46,959 nt of DNA from Aridibacter famidurans (lineage in GTDB: Bacteria; Acidobacteriota; Blastocatellia; Pyrinomonadales; Pyrinomonadaceae): contig JAGFIQ010000056.1 in assembly GCA_024103495.1 (NCBI GenBank), positions 1 through 46,959 on the forward strand. The letters run 5' to 3'. Made by a program: the position numbers and the translations under genes. The notes beneath the pieces are model-generated. The model was not told the origin of the DNA, made no database searches, and saw only the letters and a list, made by a program, of their open reading frames with translations. Below are positions 35,043-43,525 of this stretch, one piece after another (position 1 is the stretch's first letter; every line of letters begins with the position of its first letter).

Positions 35043-36344
35043 TCAGCTCTCAATCTTCCGAAGGACCTCCTCAATCTCCGTCAGCACCCAGTCGATCTCC
35101 TTCTCCCCGATCACGAACGGCGGCATAAAGATCATCACGTTCCCAAGAGGCCTCAGCACGATCCCGCGAGAGAGGAATTCCCGGTACAACTCCTGGCCGA
35201 TGTTCGCCAGGTAGCCGCTGTCGGCGACCTTCATCTCGAACGCCAGCACCGCGCCGATGATCCTCACTTCCTCGACCGAATTGAAGGCCGAAAGCGTCCG
35301 CTCAAACTCCCGGAACTTTCCGTTTATGAACGAGATGCGGTCGATCGTGGAATTCTTTTCGAACAGTTCCAGGTTTGCGATGGCGACCGCGCAGGCGAGG
35401 GGGTTAGCGCAGTACGAATGGCCGTGGAAGAATGTCTTCAAACGGTCGTCGTCGTAGAAAGCCTCGTAAATCTCTTCGGTCGCGGCGGTCACTCCGAACG
35501 GCAGGTATCCCGCGGTCAGCGCCTTCGAAAGGCAAATGATGTCGGGCGAGATTCCCGCGTGCTCGCAGGCGAACATCTTCCCTGTTCGCCCGAATCCCGT
35601 CAGAACCTCGTCGGCGATCAGGAGCACGCTGTGTTCGTCGCAAAGTTCGCGGACGCGCTTCAGGTATTCGGGAGTCCATACGATCATCCCGCCCGCGCCT
35701 TGCAGCATAGGCTCGACTATCACCGCCGCGATCTCGCCCTCGCGTTTCTTTAGAAGTTCTTCCAGGCTCTCGGCGCACGAGAGGTCGCATCGCTTCTCGC
35801 ATCGTTCGCAGCGAAGCGAATACGGCGCTTCGGCACGCAGAACCTTGAACAGGAGTTCCTTGAACGGATCGGTAAAAGCCGAAGCGTCGCTTGCGGACAT
35901 CGCTCCTACCGTGTCGCCGTGGTAAGCGTGCTCGAGCGCGATGAACGTCGTACGCTCTTCGCCCCGGTTTCGCCAGAACTGGTACGCCATCTTCAGCGCG
36001 ACTTCGACAGATGTGGAGCCGTTGTCGGAGTAGAAAACGCGCGTAAGGCCTTCGGGAAGGACGTCGACAAGCATCTCGGCGAGTTTCACGGCGGGCTCGT
36101 GGGTGAATCCGGCGAAGATCACGTGCTCGAGCTCGGCGGCCTGCCTCGCGAGCGCCTCGTTGATGTAAGGGTTCGAATGCCCGTGGGTGTTCACCCACCA
36201 GGAGGAGACGCCGTCGAGGAGCTTCCGACCGTATTCGGTGAAGAGCCAGACGCCTTCGGCTTTCACGATCGGGATCGGCGGCGGGGCGGTCTTTTCCTGG
36301 GTGTACGGATGCCAGAGGTGTTTACGGTCTCTTTCGTTGAGCAT
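35043..36344 (-). CDS. bioA: Adenosylmethionine-8-amino-7-oxononanoate aminotransferase
   Basis: 433 residues, a typical BioA. The start LWHPYTQ and GVSSWWVNTHGHSNP are diagnostic. PLP and substrate motifs include YSDNGSTSVEVALKMA, ALEHAYHGDTVGAMSAS, LLIADEVLTGFGRTGKMFACEH and the Schiff-base lysine in ICLSKALTAGYLP, then FFHGHSYCANPLACA. The enzyme transfers the amino group of SAM to KAPA, giving DAPA. A short cysteine cluster (LRCERCEKRCDLSC, in the middle of the chain) is an insert that could bind a metal or form disulfides. It is the last gene of the bioF-bioD-DUF2695-bioA series. Confidence 0.96.
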   Translation of the reverse strand: MLNERDRKHLWHPYTQEKTAPPPIPIVKAEGVWLFTEYGRKLLDGVSSWWVNTHGHSNPYINEALARQAAELEHVIFAGFTHEPAVKLAEMLVDVLPEGLTRVFYSDNGSTSVEVALKMAYQFWRNRGEERTTFIALEHAYHGDTVGAMSASDASAFTDPFKELLFKVLRAEAPYSLRCERCEKRCDLSCAESLEELLKKREGEIAAVIVEPMLQGAGGMIVWTPEYLKRVRELCDEHSVLLIADEVLTGFGRTGKMFACEHAGISPDIICLSKALTAGYLPFGVTAATEEIYEAFYDDDRLKTFFHGHSYCANPLACAVAIANLELFEKNSTIDRISFINGKFREFERTLSAFNSVEEVRIIGAVLAFEMKVADSGYLANIGQELYREFLSRGIVLRPLGNVMIFMPPFVIGEKEIDWVLTEIEEVLRKIES

Positions 36345-36440
36345 AGAAGGGGGAAAACAGGATGGACAGGGTTTTTAAGATACGTTTGTTGCAGGCCTGC
36401 GGGCTTCGATTGCAGCGCAAAGCGCTACTCTAAACGGATC

Positions 36441-36764
36441 CTATCTATCCTGTATATCTTGTTCGTCCGCAAACCTGGAGAACCAAGGCACGGATATCTC
36501 CGACACGATCTTGCAGTCGCAGTATCCCCCGTTGTTGCTCAGCCAGCCGGAGACCTTTCCGAAGTCCATCATGTTCTGCATCACGTACTGCATCGTGAAC
36601 CGGTTCGTGTGGTTGCAGGGCTGCGATTCGAGCTTCATCTCGAGATAATCGAACAATCCTTCGATCTGGTCCTTTCTCGCCGGAAGGTTCGCCAGGAACC
36701 GCTCGATCTCCTCTCCGTTCATCTGAGCGAGCATCTCTATCTCGCGTTTCTTGATTATCGGCAT
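36441..36764 (-). CDS. DUF2695 family small protein within the biotin operon
   Basis: 107 residues. The C-terminal two thirds match DUF2695: PCNHTNRFTMQYVMQNM, then GKVSGWLSNNGGYCDCKIVSEI, including the GGYCDC motif. The N-terminal part is helical and charged. Cysteines in PCNH and YCDC may bind a metal (inference). Family function is unknown. It lies between bioD (15 bp downstream of its stop) and bioA (96 bp before its start) on the same strand, so it is probably co-transcribed with the biotin genes. Confidence 0.82.
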   Translation of the reverse strand: MPIIKKREIEMLAQMNGEEIERFLANLPARKDQIEGLFDYLEMKLESQPCNHTNRFTMQYVMQNMMDFGKVSGWLSNNGGYCDCKIVSEISVPWFSRFADEQDIQDR

Positions 36765-36779
36765 AGCCTCTAGATTACC

Positions 36780-37418
36780 CTATATGTCCCGTATGTTCCG
36801 CTCCGCCCACCGCACGACGATGTCCGGCGAGAGCCTTTCGAACCTGGGGATCTCCGCAATCACGCGCACCTTTCCGTATCCTTCGACCGCCTTCCGATTT
36901 TCCTCGTTCGGCTCGCCGTTCATAAGCACGCCCGCGACATCGATACCCCGGAGCCGCAATGCCTCAAGTGTGAGAAGCGAATGATTGATGGTGCCCAGCC
37001 CGGACCTCGCGACGACGATCGCCGGCAGGTTCAGATTGCGGATCAGGTCGATCATCATCTCTCGCTCGTTCAATGGCACGAGCACTCCTCCGGCGCCCTC
37101 GACTATCATCAATTTGTCGCGAGGAGCCCGCGACGCGGTCGCGAGGACCTCTTCGATCGAGATCCGCGTCCCGGCAAGCCTCGCGGAAAGATGCGGCGAA
37201 AGCGGCCTCTCGAGGCGGATTCCCTCAAAGAAGATCTCATCGCCCGGGCTGTGAGCGAGCGACTTCACCATCCGCGTGTCGTCGTCTTCCTCGATCCCGG
37301 TCTGGACGGGCTTCCAGTAACAGACGTCTTCGGTCACACGGAGCGCCGCCACGAGGCACGCACTTGCGATCGTCTTTCCGACCCCCGTGTCGGTGCCCGT
37401 GACGAAGTAGCCTTTCAT
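36780..37418 (-). CDS. bioD: Dethiobiotin synthetase
   Basis: 212 residues. P-loop FVTGTDTGVGKTIASACL at the N-terminus, CYWKPVQTG (substrate-binding lysine), the ERPLSPHLSAR motif and LMIVEGAGGVLVPLNE are the classical BioD motifs. VARSGLGTINHSLLTLEALR gives the nucleotide-binding loop. The enzyme closes the ureido ring of DAPA with CO2 and ATP. The start overlaps the end of bioF (ATGA, 4 bp), a sign of tight coupling. Confidence 0.96.
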   Translation of the reverse strand: MKGYFVTGTDTGVGKTIASACLVAALRVTEDVCYWKPVQTGIEEDDDTRMVKSLAHSPGDEIFFEGIRLERPLSPHLSARLAGTRISIEEVLATASRAPRDKLMIVEGAGGVLVPLNEREMMIDLIRNLNLPAIVVARSGLGTINHSLLTLEALRLRGIDVAGVLMNGEPNEENRKAVEGYGKVRVIAEIPRFERLSPDIVVRWAERNIRDI

Positions 37419-38563
37419 ACGAAGAACCCCGTATCGATCCGCCTGGTAATCGCGTCTTTGAGAAGAACGACAAGCCTTTCGAGATCCGCTTCAGAAACGC
37501 CTACGTTCAAAGAGATCCTCAGCCTCGCCGTTCCCTCCGGCACGGTCGGAGGCCGGATCGCGCGTATGTCGAATCCCGCTTCCTGAAGCTCGGAAGCTAC
37601 GGCGGTCGCGTCGTCGCTTCGGCCGATGACGACCGGGACTATCTGCGTCGGCCTTTCGGGAACGACGAATCCCGCTTCCTCGAGCATAAGCGAGAATTTT
37701 CCGCACAATTCGAGAAGTCTGTTCCTACGGTCTTCTTCGAGCTCGATGATGCCGATGCTTTTCGCGAGTGCGTACGCGAGCGCGGGCGGAGGAGCGGTCG
37801 AGAAGATGAACGAACGGCATCGCTGGAGTAGAAACTCGATCGCCCAATCCGGTCCTGCAACGAAAGCACCCGAGACGCCCAGCGCCTTTCCCGCGGTGTT
37901 CACTGAAAGGAAAACGTCATCTGCGATCCCCGCTTCCTCGATCAGCCCGCTCCCCTTCTTGCCGTAGATCCCGACGGCGTGCGCCTCGTCGACGATCAGG
38001 TTCGTTCCGGTCTCGCTGCAGATCGCGGCATACTCGACAAGCGGAGCAATGTCGCCGTTCATCGAGAAAAGCGATTCGGTGACGAGGAACTTCTCGCCCC
38101 TGACATTGGCGGACCCGATCTTCGTTCGCAGATCTTCGGCGTTCGCGTGATCGAAGATCACTTTCCCGGCCTTCGATAGCCTGATCCCGTCGATGATGCT
38201 CGCGTGGTTAAGCTCGTCCGAGAAAACGACGTCTCCCTCTTCGAGTAACGTCTGGAAGATCCCAAGGTTCGCCTGGTAACCCGTTGCGAAATAGAGGCTT
38301 CGCTGTGTTCCCTTGAACTTCGCGAACTCGGATTCGACGCGCTCGAACACGTCGCGATGGCCGCGAAGAAGGCGCGAGGCAGTCGATCCGGCGCCGTATT
38401 CTCGTACGCCCTCGATCAACGCCTCCTTAAGCCTTGGGTCATCCGTGAGGCAAAGGTAGTCGTTCGAGGAGAGATCGCCCCCCTGCGGCTCAGCGAGGAC
38501 GCGCGTCTCGCCGGCGGCCTCGATAAACCCGAGCCTGTTCCTTATTCGCTCTATTAGGTCCAT
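37415..38563 (-). CDS. bioF: 8-amino-7-oxononanoate synthase
   Basis: 382 residues. Motifs of the alpha-oxoamine synthase family are present: SNDYLCLTDDPRL, GAGSTASRLLRGHRDVFERVE, LNHASIIDGIRLS, LIVDEAHAVGIYGKKGSGL and the PLP lysine in SVNTAGKALGVSGAFVAG. The end RLRISLNVGVSEADLERLV is typical. The enzyme joins pimeloyl-CoA/ACP with alanine to KAPA. In the family the same fold also serves 2-amino-3-ketobutyrate ligase, but the bioD and bioA neighbours decide for BioF. It is the first gene of the operon. Confidence 0.95.
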   Translation of the reverse strand: MDLIERIRNRLGFIEAAGETRVLAEPQGGDLSSNDYLCLTDDPRLKEALIEGVREYGAGSTASRLLRGHRDVFERVESEFAKFKGTQRSLYFATGYQANLGIFQTLLEEGDVVFSDELNHASIIDGIRLSKAGKVIFDHANAEDLRTKIGSANVRGEKFLVTESLFSMNGDIAPLVEYAAICSETGTNLIVDEAHAVGIYGKKGSGLIEEAGIADDVFLSVNTAGKALGVSGAFVAGPDWAIEFLLQRCRSFIFSTAPPPALAYALAKSIGIIELEEDRRNRLLELCGKFSLMLEEAGFVVPERPTQIVPVVIGRSDDATAVASELQEAGFDIRAIRPPTVPEGTARLRISLNVGVSEADLERLVVLLKDAITRRIDTGFFV

Positions 38564-38570
38564 AAAAGCT

Positions 38571-38780
38571 TAACCGCAGAGAGCGCAGAGGGATTTAACG
38601 CGAAGGTCGCTACGGACGCAAAGAATATAAAAGTCTCCCGCTTGATTCGTCGATCGGAATTCCGGTTAAACCACGCACCGATAACAGTTGGCTAAGTCCA
38701 AAAAATCCTTTGCGTCCTTCGCGACCTTTGCGTTGAGTCTTCTCCAAAAACTCTGCGCTCTCTGCGCCCTCTGCGGTTAT
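38571..38780. repeat. Inverted 'CGCAGAGAGCGCAGAG' repeat
   Basis: The stretch at about 38571-38622 (AACCGCAGAGAGCGCAGAGG..., GGACGCAAAG) occurs in inverted orientation at about 38708-38780 (CTTTGCGTCCTTCGCGACC, CTCTGCGGTTA), with some divergence. The right arm reaches the end of the MFS gene. No other signal was seen between bioF and the MFS gene. Confidence 0.75.
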
Positions 38781-40051
38781 TTTCTTCCTCCCATCGATTC
38801 CGAGTCGGCTATCTCTTTCAGTTTCACCCCTTCCCTGCCGTCGTACGTCCAGAAGTTCGGAAGGAACACCGCCAAAGCGACCGCACCGATCACCGCCAGT
38901 ATCCCGCCCGACACGATCGCGAACTGCACGCCGTAGAAGCTCGCTACGATTCCCGCCTTCGCGTTTCCGAGCATAGGCCCGGTCAGGTAGCTGATCATCT
39001 CGATCCCCGCCAAACGGCCGCGATATCGCATAGGGATCGTCTGATTCCAGATCGTCGCGCGGAAAATACCGCTGATCATATCAAAGAACCAGGCGAGCGC
39101 GAGAAATCCCAGCGAGACCCAAAGGCTCTCGGCGAGGCCGAAGAAGATGATCATCACGCCCCAGAGCCCCGCCGCCACGAGCACCATCATCCCGTGCCGG
39201 TTTATCTTCTTCGTCCATCCGGAAGTGAGGCTCGCGACCAAAGGCCCCAGGCCCATCGCCGAATAGAAAAGCCCGACCGAGCTTTCACCGAACTGCGTGG
39301 CAAGCGCCGGGAACAGCGCCATAGGCATCGCGAAGAACATCGCGTTGATGTCGACGATGTAGGTCCCAAGCAGTTCCTGCCGTCCGATCGCGTACCTGAA
39401 TCCCTTGATTATCGAGGCTATTCCGGGATGATCGGGATCTTCGACACCGGGAGTTTTCGAGATCATCCAGACCGCGACGAGCGAAGCGGCGAAGGTCACA
39501 AAATCTATGGCGTAAGCGATCTTCGCGCCGAACTGGACGATGATAAGGCCCGCGATCGCGGGGCTGATGATGAAGCCTATGCTGAAGCGGATCGAGTTCA
39601 ATGCCGAGACGGCAGACATAAGCTCCGAAGGCATTATCTGCTGGATCATCGCCTCGTACGAAGGCCTCTGGAGACCTGCGAGCCCAGCGTGGAGCGCGAC
39701 TCCGACATACAGAACCCAAAGCTGGGGTTCTGGCAGGAACGCGTTGGCGAGGAGGATCGCTGTCACGAACGTCTGGCCGATCTCCGTCCCGCGAAGCATC
39801 ATCCTTCGGTCGACGGCGTCGGCGAGCGCGCCGCCTATGAACGACAGGATGATCATCGGGACGAACTCCGCCGCGTACAGCATTCCGACGTGGAAGTTCG
39901 ACCCTGTCAGCTGGTACATCTGCACCGGGATGACGACGAACGTCATCATCGACCCGAAAAAAGAAATCAGCTGCCCGAAGAAGAGCAGCCGATAGTCTCT
40001 CGAGATCCTCAGCGGTGTTATGTCCACCGTAAGGTGCCGAAGCAGGCTCAT
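38777..40051 (-). CDS. MFS transporter, EntS/enterobactin-exporter-like
   Basis: 424 residues with about twelve hydrophobic helices. The start FRNYDYRLLFFGQLISFFGSMMTFVVIPVQMYQLTG-type pattern (here ISRDYRLLFFGQLISFFG), GALADAVDRRMMLRGTEIGQ and the loop RGRLAGIEMI are typical of the MFS_3/EntS group. This group includes the enterobactin exporter and multidrug efflux proteins. The substrate cannot be told from sequence. It is an inner membrane protein. The dienelactone hydrolase gene precedes it by 8 bp on the same strand, so the two are probably co-transcribed. Confidence 0.88.
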   Translation of the reverse strand: MSLLRHLTVDITPLRISRDYRLLFFGQLISFFGSMMTFVVIPVQMYQLTGSNFHVGMLYAAEFVPMIILSFIGGALADAVDRRMMLRGTEIGQTFVTAILLANAFLPEPQLWVLYVGVALHAGLAGLQRPSYEAMIQQIMPSELMSAVSALNSIRFSIGFIISPAIAGLIIVQFGAKIAYAIDFVTFAASLVAVWMISKTPGVEDPDHPGIASIIKGFRYAIGRQELLGTYIVDINAMFFAMPMALFPALATQFGESSVGLFYSAMGLGPLVASLTSGWTKKINRHGMMVLVAAGLWGVMIIFFGLAESLWVSLGFLALAWFFDMISGIFRATIWNQTIPMRYRGRLAGIEMISYLTGPMLGNAKAGIVASFYGVQFAIVSGGILAVIGAVALAVFLPNFWTYDGREGVKLKEIADSESMGGRK

Positions 40052-40059
40052 TCCCGTAT

Positions 40060-40926
40060 CTACTTGCCTTTCAGGTGTTTATTCCAGAACTCGACGGTCC
40101 GCGACCAGGCGAGCTTGGCCGCCTCTTCGTTGTAGCGCGCCTCGCTGGTGTCGTTGTGGAAAGCGTGTCCGACGCCTTCGTACATGTACGACTCGTAGTC
40201 CACCTTCGCTTCTTTCAACGCCTTCTCGTAAGCCTCGATGCCCGCGTTGATCCTCTGATCGTTCTCCGCGTAGTGCAGCATCAGCTTGCCCTTGATCTTC
40301 GGCACGTCCTCGACGGCCGCCTGGCTGCCGTAGAACGCGACCGCCGCTTTCATATCGGGCGAGTTGACCGCGAGCTGGTTCGCCATCGATCCGCCCCAGC
40401 AGAAGCCCACGCAGCCTATCTTTCCGCTGCATCCCTCGACGGATTTGAGATATTCCACGCCGTCTACGAAATTCTCGATCGTCTTCCGGCGGTCGAGCTG
40501 GCCGAACATACCGCGCGCCTTATCCTGGTCCTCCGGAGTTCCTCCGAGAGGAGAAAGCGCATCGGGAGCGAGCGCGATGAATCCCGCTTTTGCGGCCCGG
40601 CGCGTGACGTCCTCGATATGCGCGTTGAGGCCGCGGTTCTCGTGGATCACAAGCACTCCGGGGAGTTTTCCTTCTTGCTTTGCGGGCCGCGCAAGATACG
40701 CTTTCATCTTGCCTGTAGCCGCGTCGTATTCGACACGCGATGTCTTCAGGTCCTTGTCGTCAGGATCGACGATCTTGGCGCTGGCCATGTTGTTCTCGAG
40801 AACCGGCAGGATCAGCGCGGCCGCCGCCATTCCTCCGGCCATCTTCGCGAGCCGGTTCACGAACTTCCTGCGCGGCATCGTGCCGTGAATATATTCGTCG
40901 TACAGATCTATGTATTTCTGGTCCAT
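40060..40926 (-). CDS. Tat-exported dienelactone hydrolase family protein
   Basis: 288 residues. The N-terminus carries a Tat motif (PRRKFVNRLAKMAGGMAAAALILPV, residues 18-42), so export in folded form is likely. The alpha/beta hydrolase domain has the triad of dienelactone hydrolases: C176 in VGFCWGGS, D223 in YAENDQRI and H254 in GVGHAFHND. VIHENRGLNAHIEDVTRRAA is typical. Family members hydrolyse lactones or esters such as dienelactone. The substrate is unknown here. The gene is 8 bp upstream of the MFS gene. Repeats fill the space before it. Confidence 0.92.
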   Translation of the reverse strand: MDQKYIDLYDEYIHGTMPRRKFVNRLAKMAGGMAAAALILPVLENNMASAKIVDPDDKDLKTSRVEYDAATGKMKAYLARPAKQEGKLPGVLVIHENRGLNAHIEDVTRRAAKAGFIALAPDALSPLGGTPEDQDKARGMFGQLDRRKTIENFVDGVEYLKSVEGCSGKIGCVGFCWGGSMANQLAVNSPDMKAAVAFYGSQAAVEDVPKIKGKLMLHYAENDQRINAGIEAYEKALKEAKVDYESYMYEGVGHAFHNDTSEARYNEEAAKLAWSRTVEFWNKHLKGK

Positions 40927-41448
40927 ATCGCTCCTTGGTCTGGGTGTGTCTGACGATTGTACAGGAGATCGGCGGCGGAATGCACGAGATCGGAACTTGG
41001 ACCGCGAGCTACGGGCGATCGGAACCCGGAGCGCAAGCGACGGGCTTAGAAAAATCAGCCACGAATTACACGAATTGCACGAAGAAAGTGATTTAGCCGC
41101 GGATTACACGGATTTCACGGATTAAGTGAGAACCCGGAGCGCAAGCGACGGGCATAGATAAATCAGCCACGAATTGCACGAAGGAGAAGAATTAGCCACG
41201 GATTACACGGATTTCACGGATTAAGTGAGAACCCGGAGCGCAAGCGACGGGCGATACATTGACCAATGCGCATTGACCATTGAACGATGAATCAGTGTCC
41301 GGAGCGGTAGAGACTGGGCCGACTCATTGGTCATTGAGCATCGGCCATCGTTCAATTGAAGAGTTCCGTAGGAACTACAGGTCTGTAGCATCGGCACTAC
41401 GAAAGAAACGGGAGTCGCGCAGCGACGGAAGAGTCTCCGCTTCTTGAA
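40927..41448. repeat. Gene-free region with ~100-bp tandem repeats of 'CACGGATTTCACGGATT' type
   Basis: The 53-nt stretches at 41101-41153 and 41200-41252 are identical, 99 bp apart. A third partial copy ending at 41045 shares the AACCCGGAGCGCAAGCGACGGGC part. The words ATTAGCCACGGATTACACGG also occur at 8 kb and 43.6 kb. From 41260 to 41360 CATTGACCAATGCGCATTGACC-like words resemble those at 8870-8990. No gene was found. Confidence 0.88.
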
Positions 41449-42465
41449 TCAATAGATCGTGAAGTTATAGTGGACTGCCTTGTTCACGGTATATGCTCTG
41501 CCATTCCTACTTGCCGGTTCGAACCGCATCAGTTTCGCCGCCCTGATCGCGTTTTCCGTTAGCCCAAGGGGCAATGCTTCAAAAACTGAAACCGCGCCCA
41601 CCGTTCCGTCCGCGAGAAAGCTAACCCGCAACACCACCCTTCCGCTTAGATCGTAATGACGGGCGAGGTCCGTGTACCCGGGTCTGGCCTTGGATAGGAT
41701 CCTGAGCGGAGAATCATTCAGGCTGGAGTCCTCCCTCGGTGGACCCGATCCGACACCTGATCCTGAACCGGAGCCCGAGCCGCTCCCGGTTCCTTGGCCC
41801 GATCCCGCAGTTGTCGGTGAGGAACCGGGGATTCTTTGAACCCGAAACATAGGCTCATCCTTCGTTTGATCCGATTTCGATTCGTCAAGGAAGGAATTTA
41901 CGAGATTCGAGAGTTTATGCGGCGACTCGAGGATCTCGTCCTTCACGAAATCCAGACGAATCGAGCTGAAGAATTGTTCGACCTCCGAATTGTCAAGTAA
42001 TTCATCGGTGCCCGGTCGAACCCGGTGCTTGCTGACGGCATGGAAGATGAACACGCGTTCCCGGACCTGGAATACAAGTGCTTCGTGCTTGAGACTGCCA
42101 ATTTCCCGAAAAGTCAGCCGTTTGCCGGGGACACCGTCGATCGTTACATCTGAGTGTTCGGCAGCGTTGAATCGCGCGAACCTGAGAAGTTCCATTAGCG
42201 GGGAGTTCTTCAGTTTGTCGTAAGCAAAAGCGTAGTACCAGGCTGTAGCGGTCTCGGCAGAGAAATTCCAGTACTTCAGATCTTCTTCGTCGAAGGACCA
42301 GATCTTAAAAGACGAATCCGGGATCTGCGCGGTAAATCCGTCGTGGCTAATCTCCTTCCACTTAGGTTCATCGAGTGTTCCGCGAACTGGGCGATGGGGA
42401 GCCGCCTGAAGAGAAATCACTGCCTGAAATACGAGCAACACTAGCAAGACAACGGATCGTTTCAT
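41449..42465 (-). CDS. Exported protein with TonB C-terminal-like domain
   Basis: 338 residues from the ATG at 42465, which has GGAAGG nearby. The open frame continues upstream without signal. A signal peptide (MKRSVVLLVLLVFQAVISLQAAP) is followed by an N-terminal domain of about 200 residues (FTAQIPDSSFKIWSFDE..., IDGVPGKRLTFREIG) with no known match. A Gly/Ser linker (GSGQGTGSGSGSGSG) leads to a TonB C-terminal fold (ARPGYTDLARHYDLSGRVVLRVSFLADGTVGAVSV, NAIRAAKLMRFEPASRNGRAYTV). It has a cleavable-type signal and no obvious proline-rich periplasm-spanning region, so it is unlikely to be the energising TonB itself. Confidence 0.82.
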   Translation of the reverse strand: MKRSVVLLVLLVFQAVISLQAAPHRPVRGTLDEPKWKEISHDGFTAQIPDSSFKIWSFDEEDLKYWNFSAETATAWYYAFAYDKLKNSPLMELLRFARFNAAEHSDVTIDGVPGKRLTFREIGSLKHEALVFQVRERVFIFHAVSKHRVRPGTDELLDNSEVEQFFSSIRLDFVKDEILESPHKLSNLVNSFLDESKSDQTKDEPMFRVQRIPGSSPTTAGSGQGTGSGSGSGSGSGVGSGPPREDSSLNDSPLRILSKARPGYTDLARHYDLSGRVVLRVSFLADGTVGAVSVFEALPLGLTENAIRAAKLMRFEPASRNGRAYTVNKAVHYNFTIY

Positions 42466-42667
42466 AATAAGCCTTCCAGATTCGAGATCGGCCGCCATTC
42501 GCTGGGGCAAGGGTTTAATTTGCGACGAGTACCAATCTATCCCAACTACTGGAGTTCTCAAAGGAGTTTGAGTATAAGAACGGTCTTGTCGAATCGTGGG
42601 GCCATTCTCAATTCTCAAGATCTAAAGCCAAATCCCCATTGTTCTTCCAATCCAACCATCGTCAGAA

Positions 42668-42673
42668 TATAAT
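42668..42673 (+). promoter_or_regulatory. Candidate -10 box (TATAAT) close to the start of the exported protein gene
   Basis: A perfect TATAAT whose transcript start would fall near 42680, a few bases before the GTG at 42686. The -35 region is weak (TTCCAA). It suggests a very short or leaderless transcript. Confidence 0.4.
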
Positions 42674-42685
42674 CAGTTCACTCTC

Positions 42686-43525
42686 GTGCTGAGTCACTAC
42701 CTCAAATATCTCCGAAATTCGATCAGCCTACCAATCGGCGTGATAGTGATTACCTTTGCGGCTTTCGCTACTTCAACTGTTCCTTCGCCGGGCAGGGCTT
42801 ACGATGGGTTTGAGATACCGTCAACTTCTGCAGATCCCTGCTCTGGACTCACCTACTCGAAATTCGAACAAGCGGATCCTCAGCCTTTGAAGATCAGCAG
42901 ACTCACGGGGATGATCGACTTGAAGCCTGCTGAGGATCTGGTTCTCGATCCGGTAAAGGTCTGTCTCGCAGTCTTTAACGAAGACTCCAGCAAGCTCACA
43001 GCAACGACCACGCCAAATGAGAAGGGCACGTTCGGCATCGACGGGCTGGAGAACGGGCGCTACCGGATTATCATCCGCGTGGGCCCGGAACGGAGTTGTG
43101 CTAAAAGCATCCTGGTGGAGATCGAAAGTTCCCTTGATGACACGAACGGCTTATCGGTCTCCTCTAAAGATCTCTTCAGATCGAACTGCTTTGATTCAGT
43201 TACGGAGAGAGCCCTGGAAGCGTTGAGATTCGGCGAGCGCGATTGGGACCATCCTTTCGGCATATTGCCCGACGGAAGTGCCTATCGGCCGAAAAGTTGC
43301 TCACGCGTAGATAAGCGAATCATGTATCAAGTCTATTTGGATCACTATGATTCGAGAAGAGCAGAGAACCTCGAGCGCGCGATTCAGACGGCGAAGCTTT
43401 ACATATCCCTCTGCAGTACTGACAAAGAAAGTTCCGAGATCATCGAATATTTCAAGGACGCGATACCGAAGATCGAAAGGCGTATTCAGGACCTTGATTG
43501 TCCGATCGATGAATACGTGAGATGA
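42686..43525 (+). CDS. Exported protein of unknown function with a carboxypeptidase-regulatory-like beta domain
   Basis: 279 residues, GTG start. A hydrophobic stretch (LPIGVIVITFAAFATSTV, about residues 16-33) ending near SPGRA is a signal peptide or anchor. The central part (KISRLTGMIDLKPAEDLVLDPVKVCLAVF, then GTFGIDGLENGRYRIIIRVGP) resembles beta-sandwich domains of the carboxypeptidase-regulatory type. The C-terminal half is helical (RRAENLERAIQTAKLYISLC). It contains several cysteines. The gene is divergent from the TonB-domain gene. Function unknown. Confidence 0.7.
   Translation: MLSHYLKYLRNSISLPIGVIVITFAAFATSTVPSPGRAYDGFEIPSTSADPCSGLTYSKFEQADPQPLKISRLTGMIDLKPAEDLVLDPVKVCLAVFNEDSSKLTATTTPNEKGTFGIDGLENGRYRIIIRVGPERSCAKSILVEIESSLDDTNGLSVSSKDLFRSNCFDSVTERALEALRFGERDWDHPFGILPDGSAYRPKSCSRVDKRIMYQVYLDHYDSRRAENLERAIQTAKLYISLCSTDKESSEIIEYFKDAIPKIERRIQDLDCPIDEYVR

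Noticed and set aside
34721..35128. Open frame (135 codons) with repeated 22-residue blocks
   Set aside because: It arises from the 66-bp palindromic array, overlaps the end of bioA and has no ribosome binding site. The minus strand gives an equally open repeated frame.
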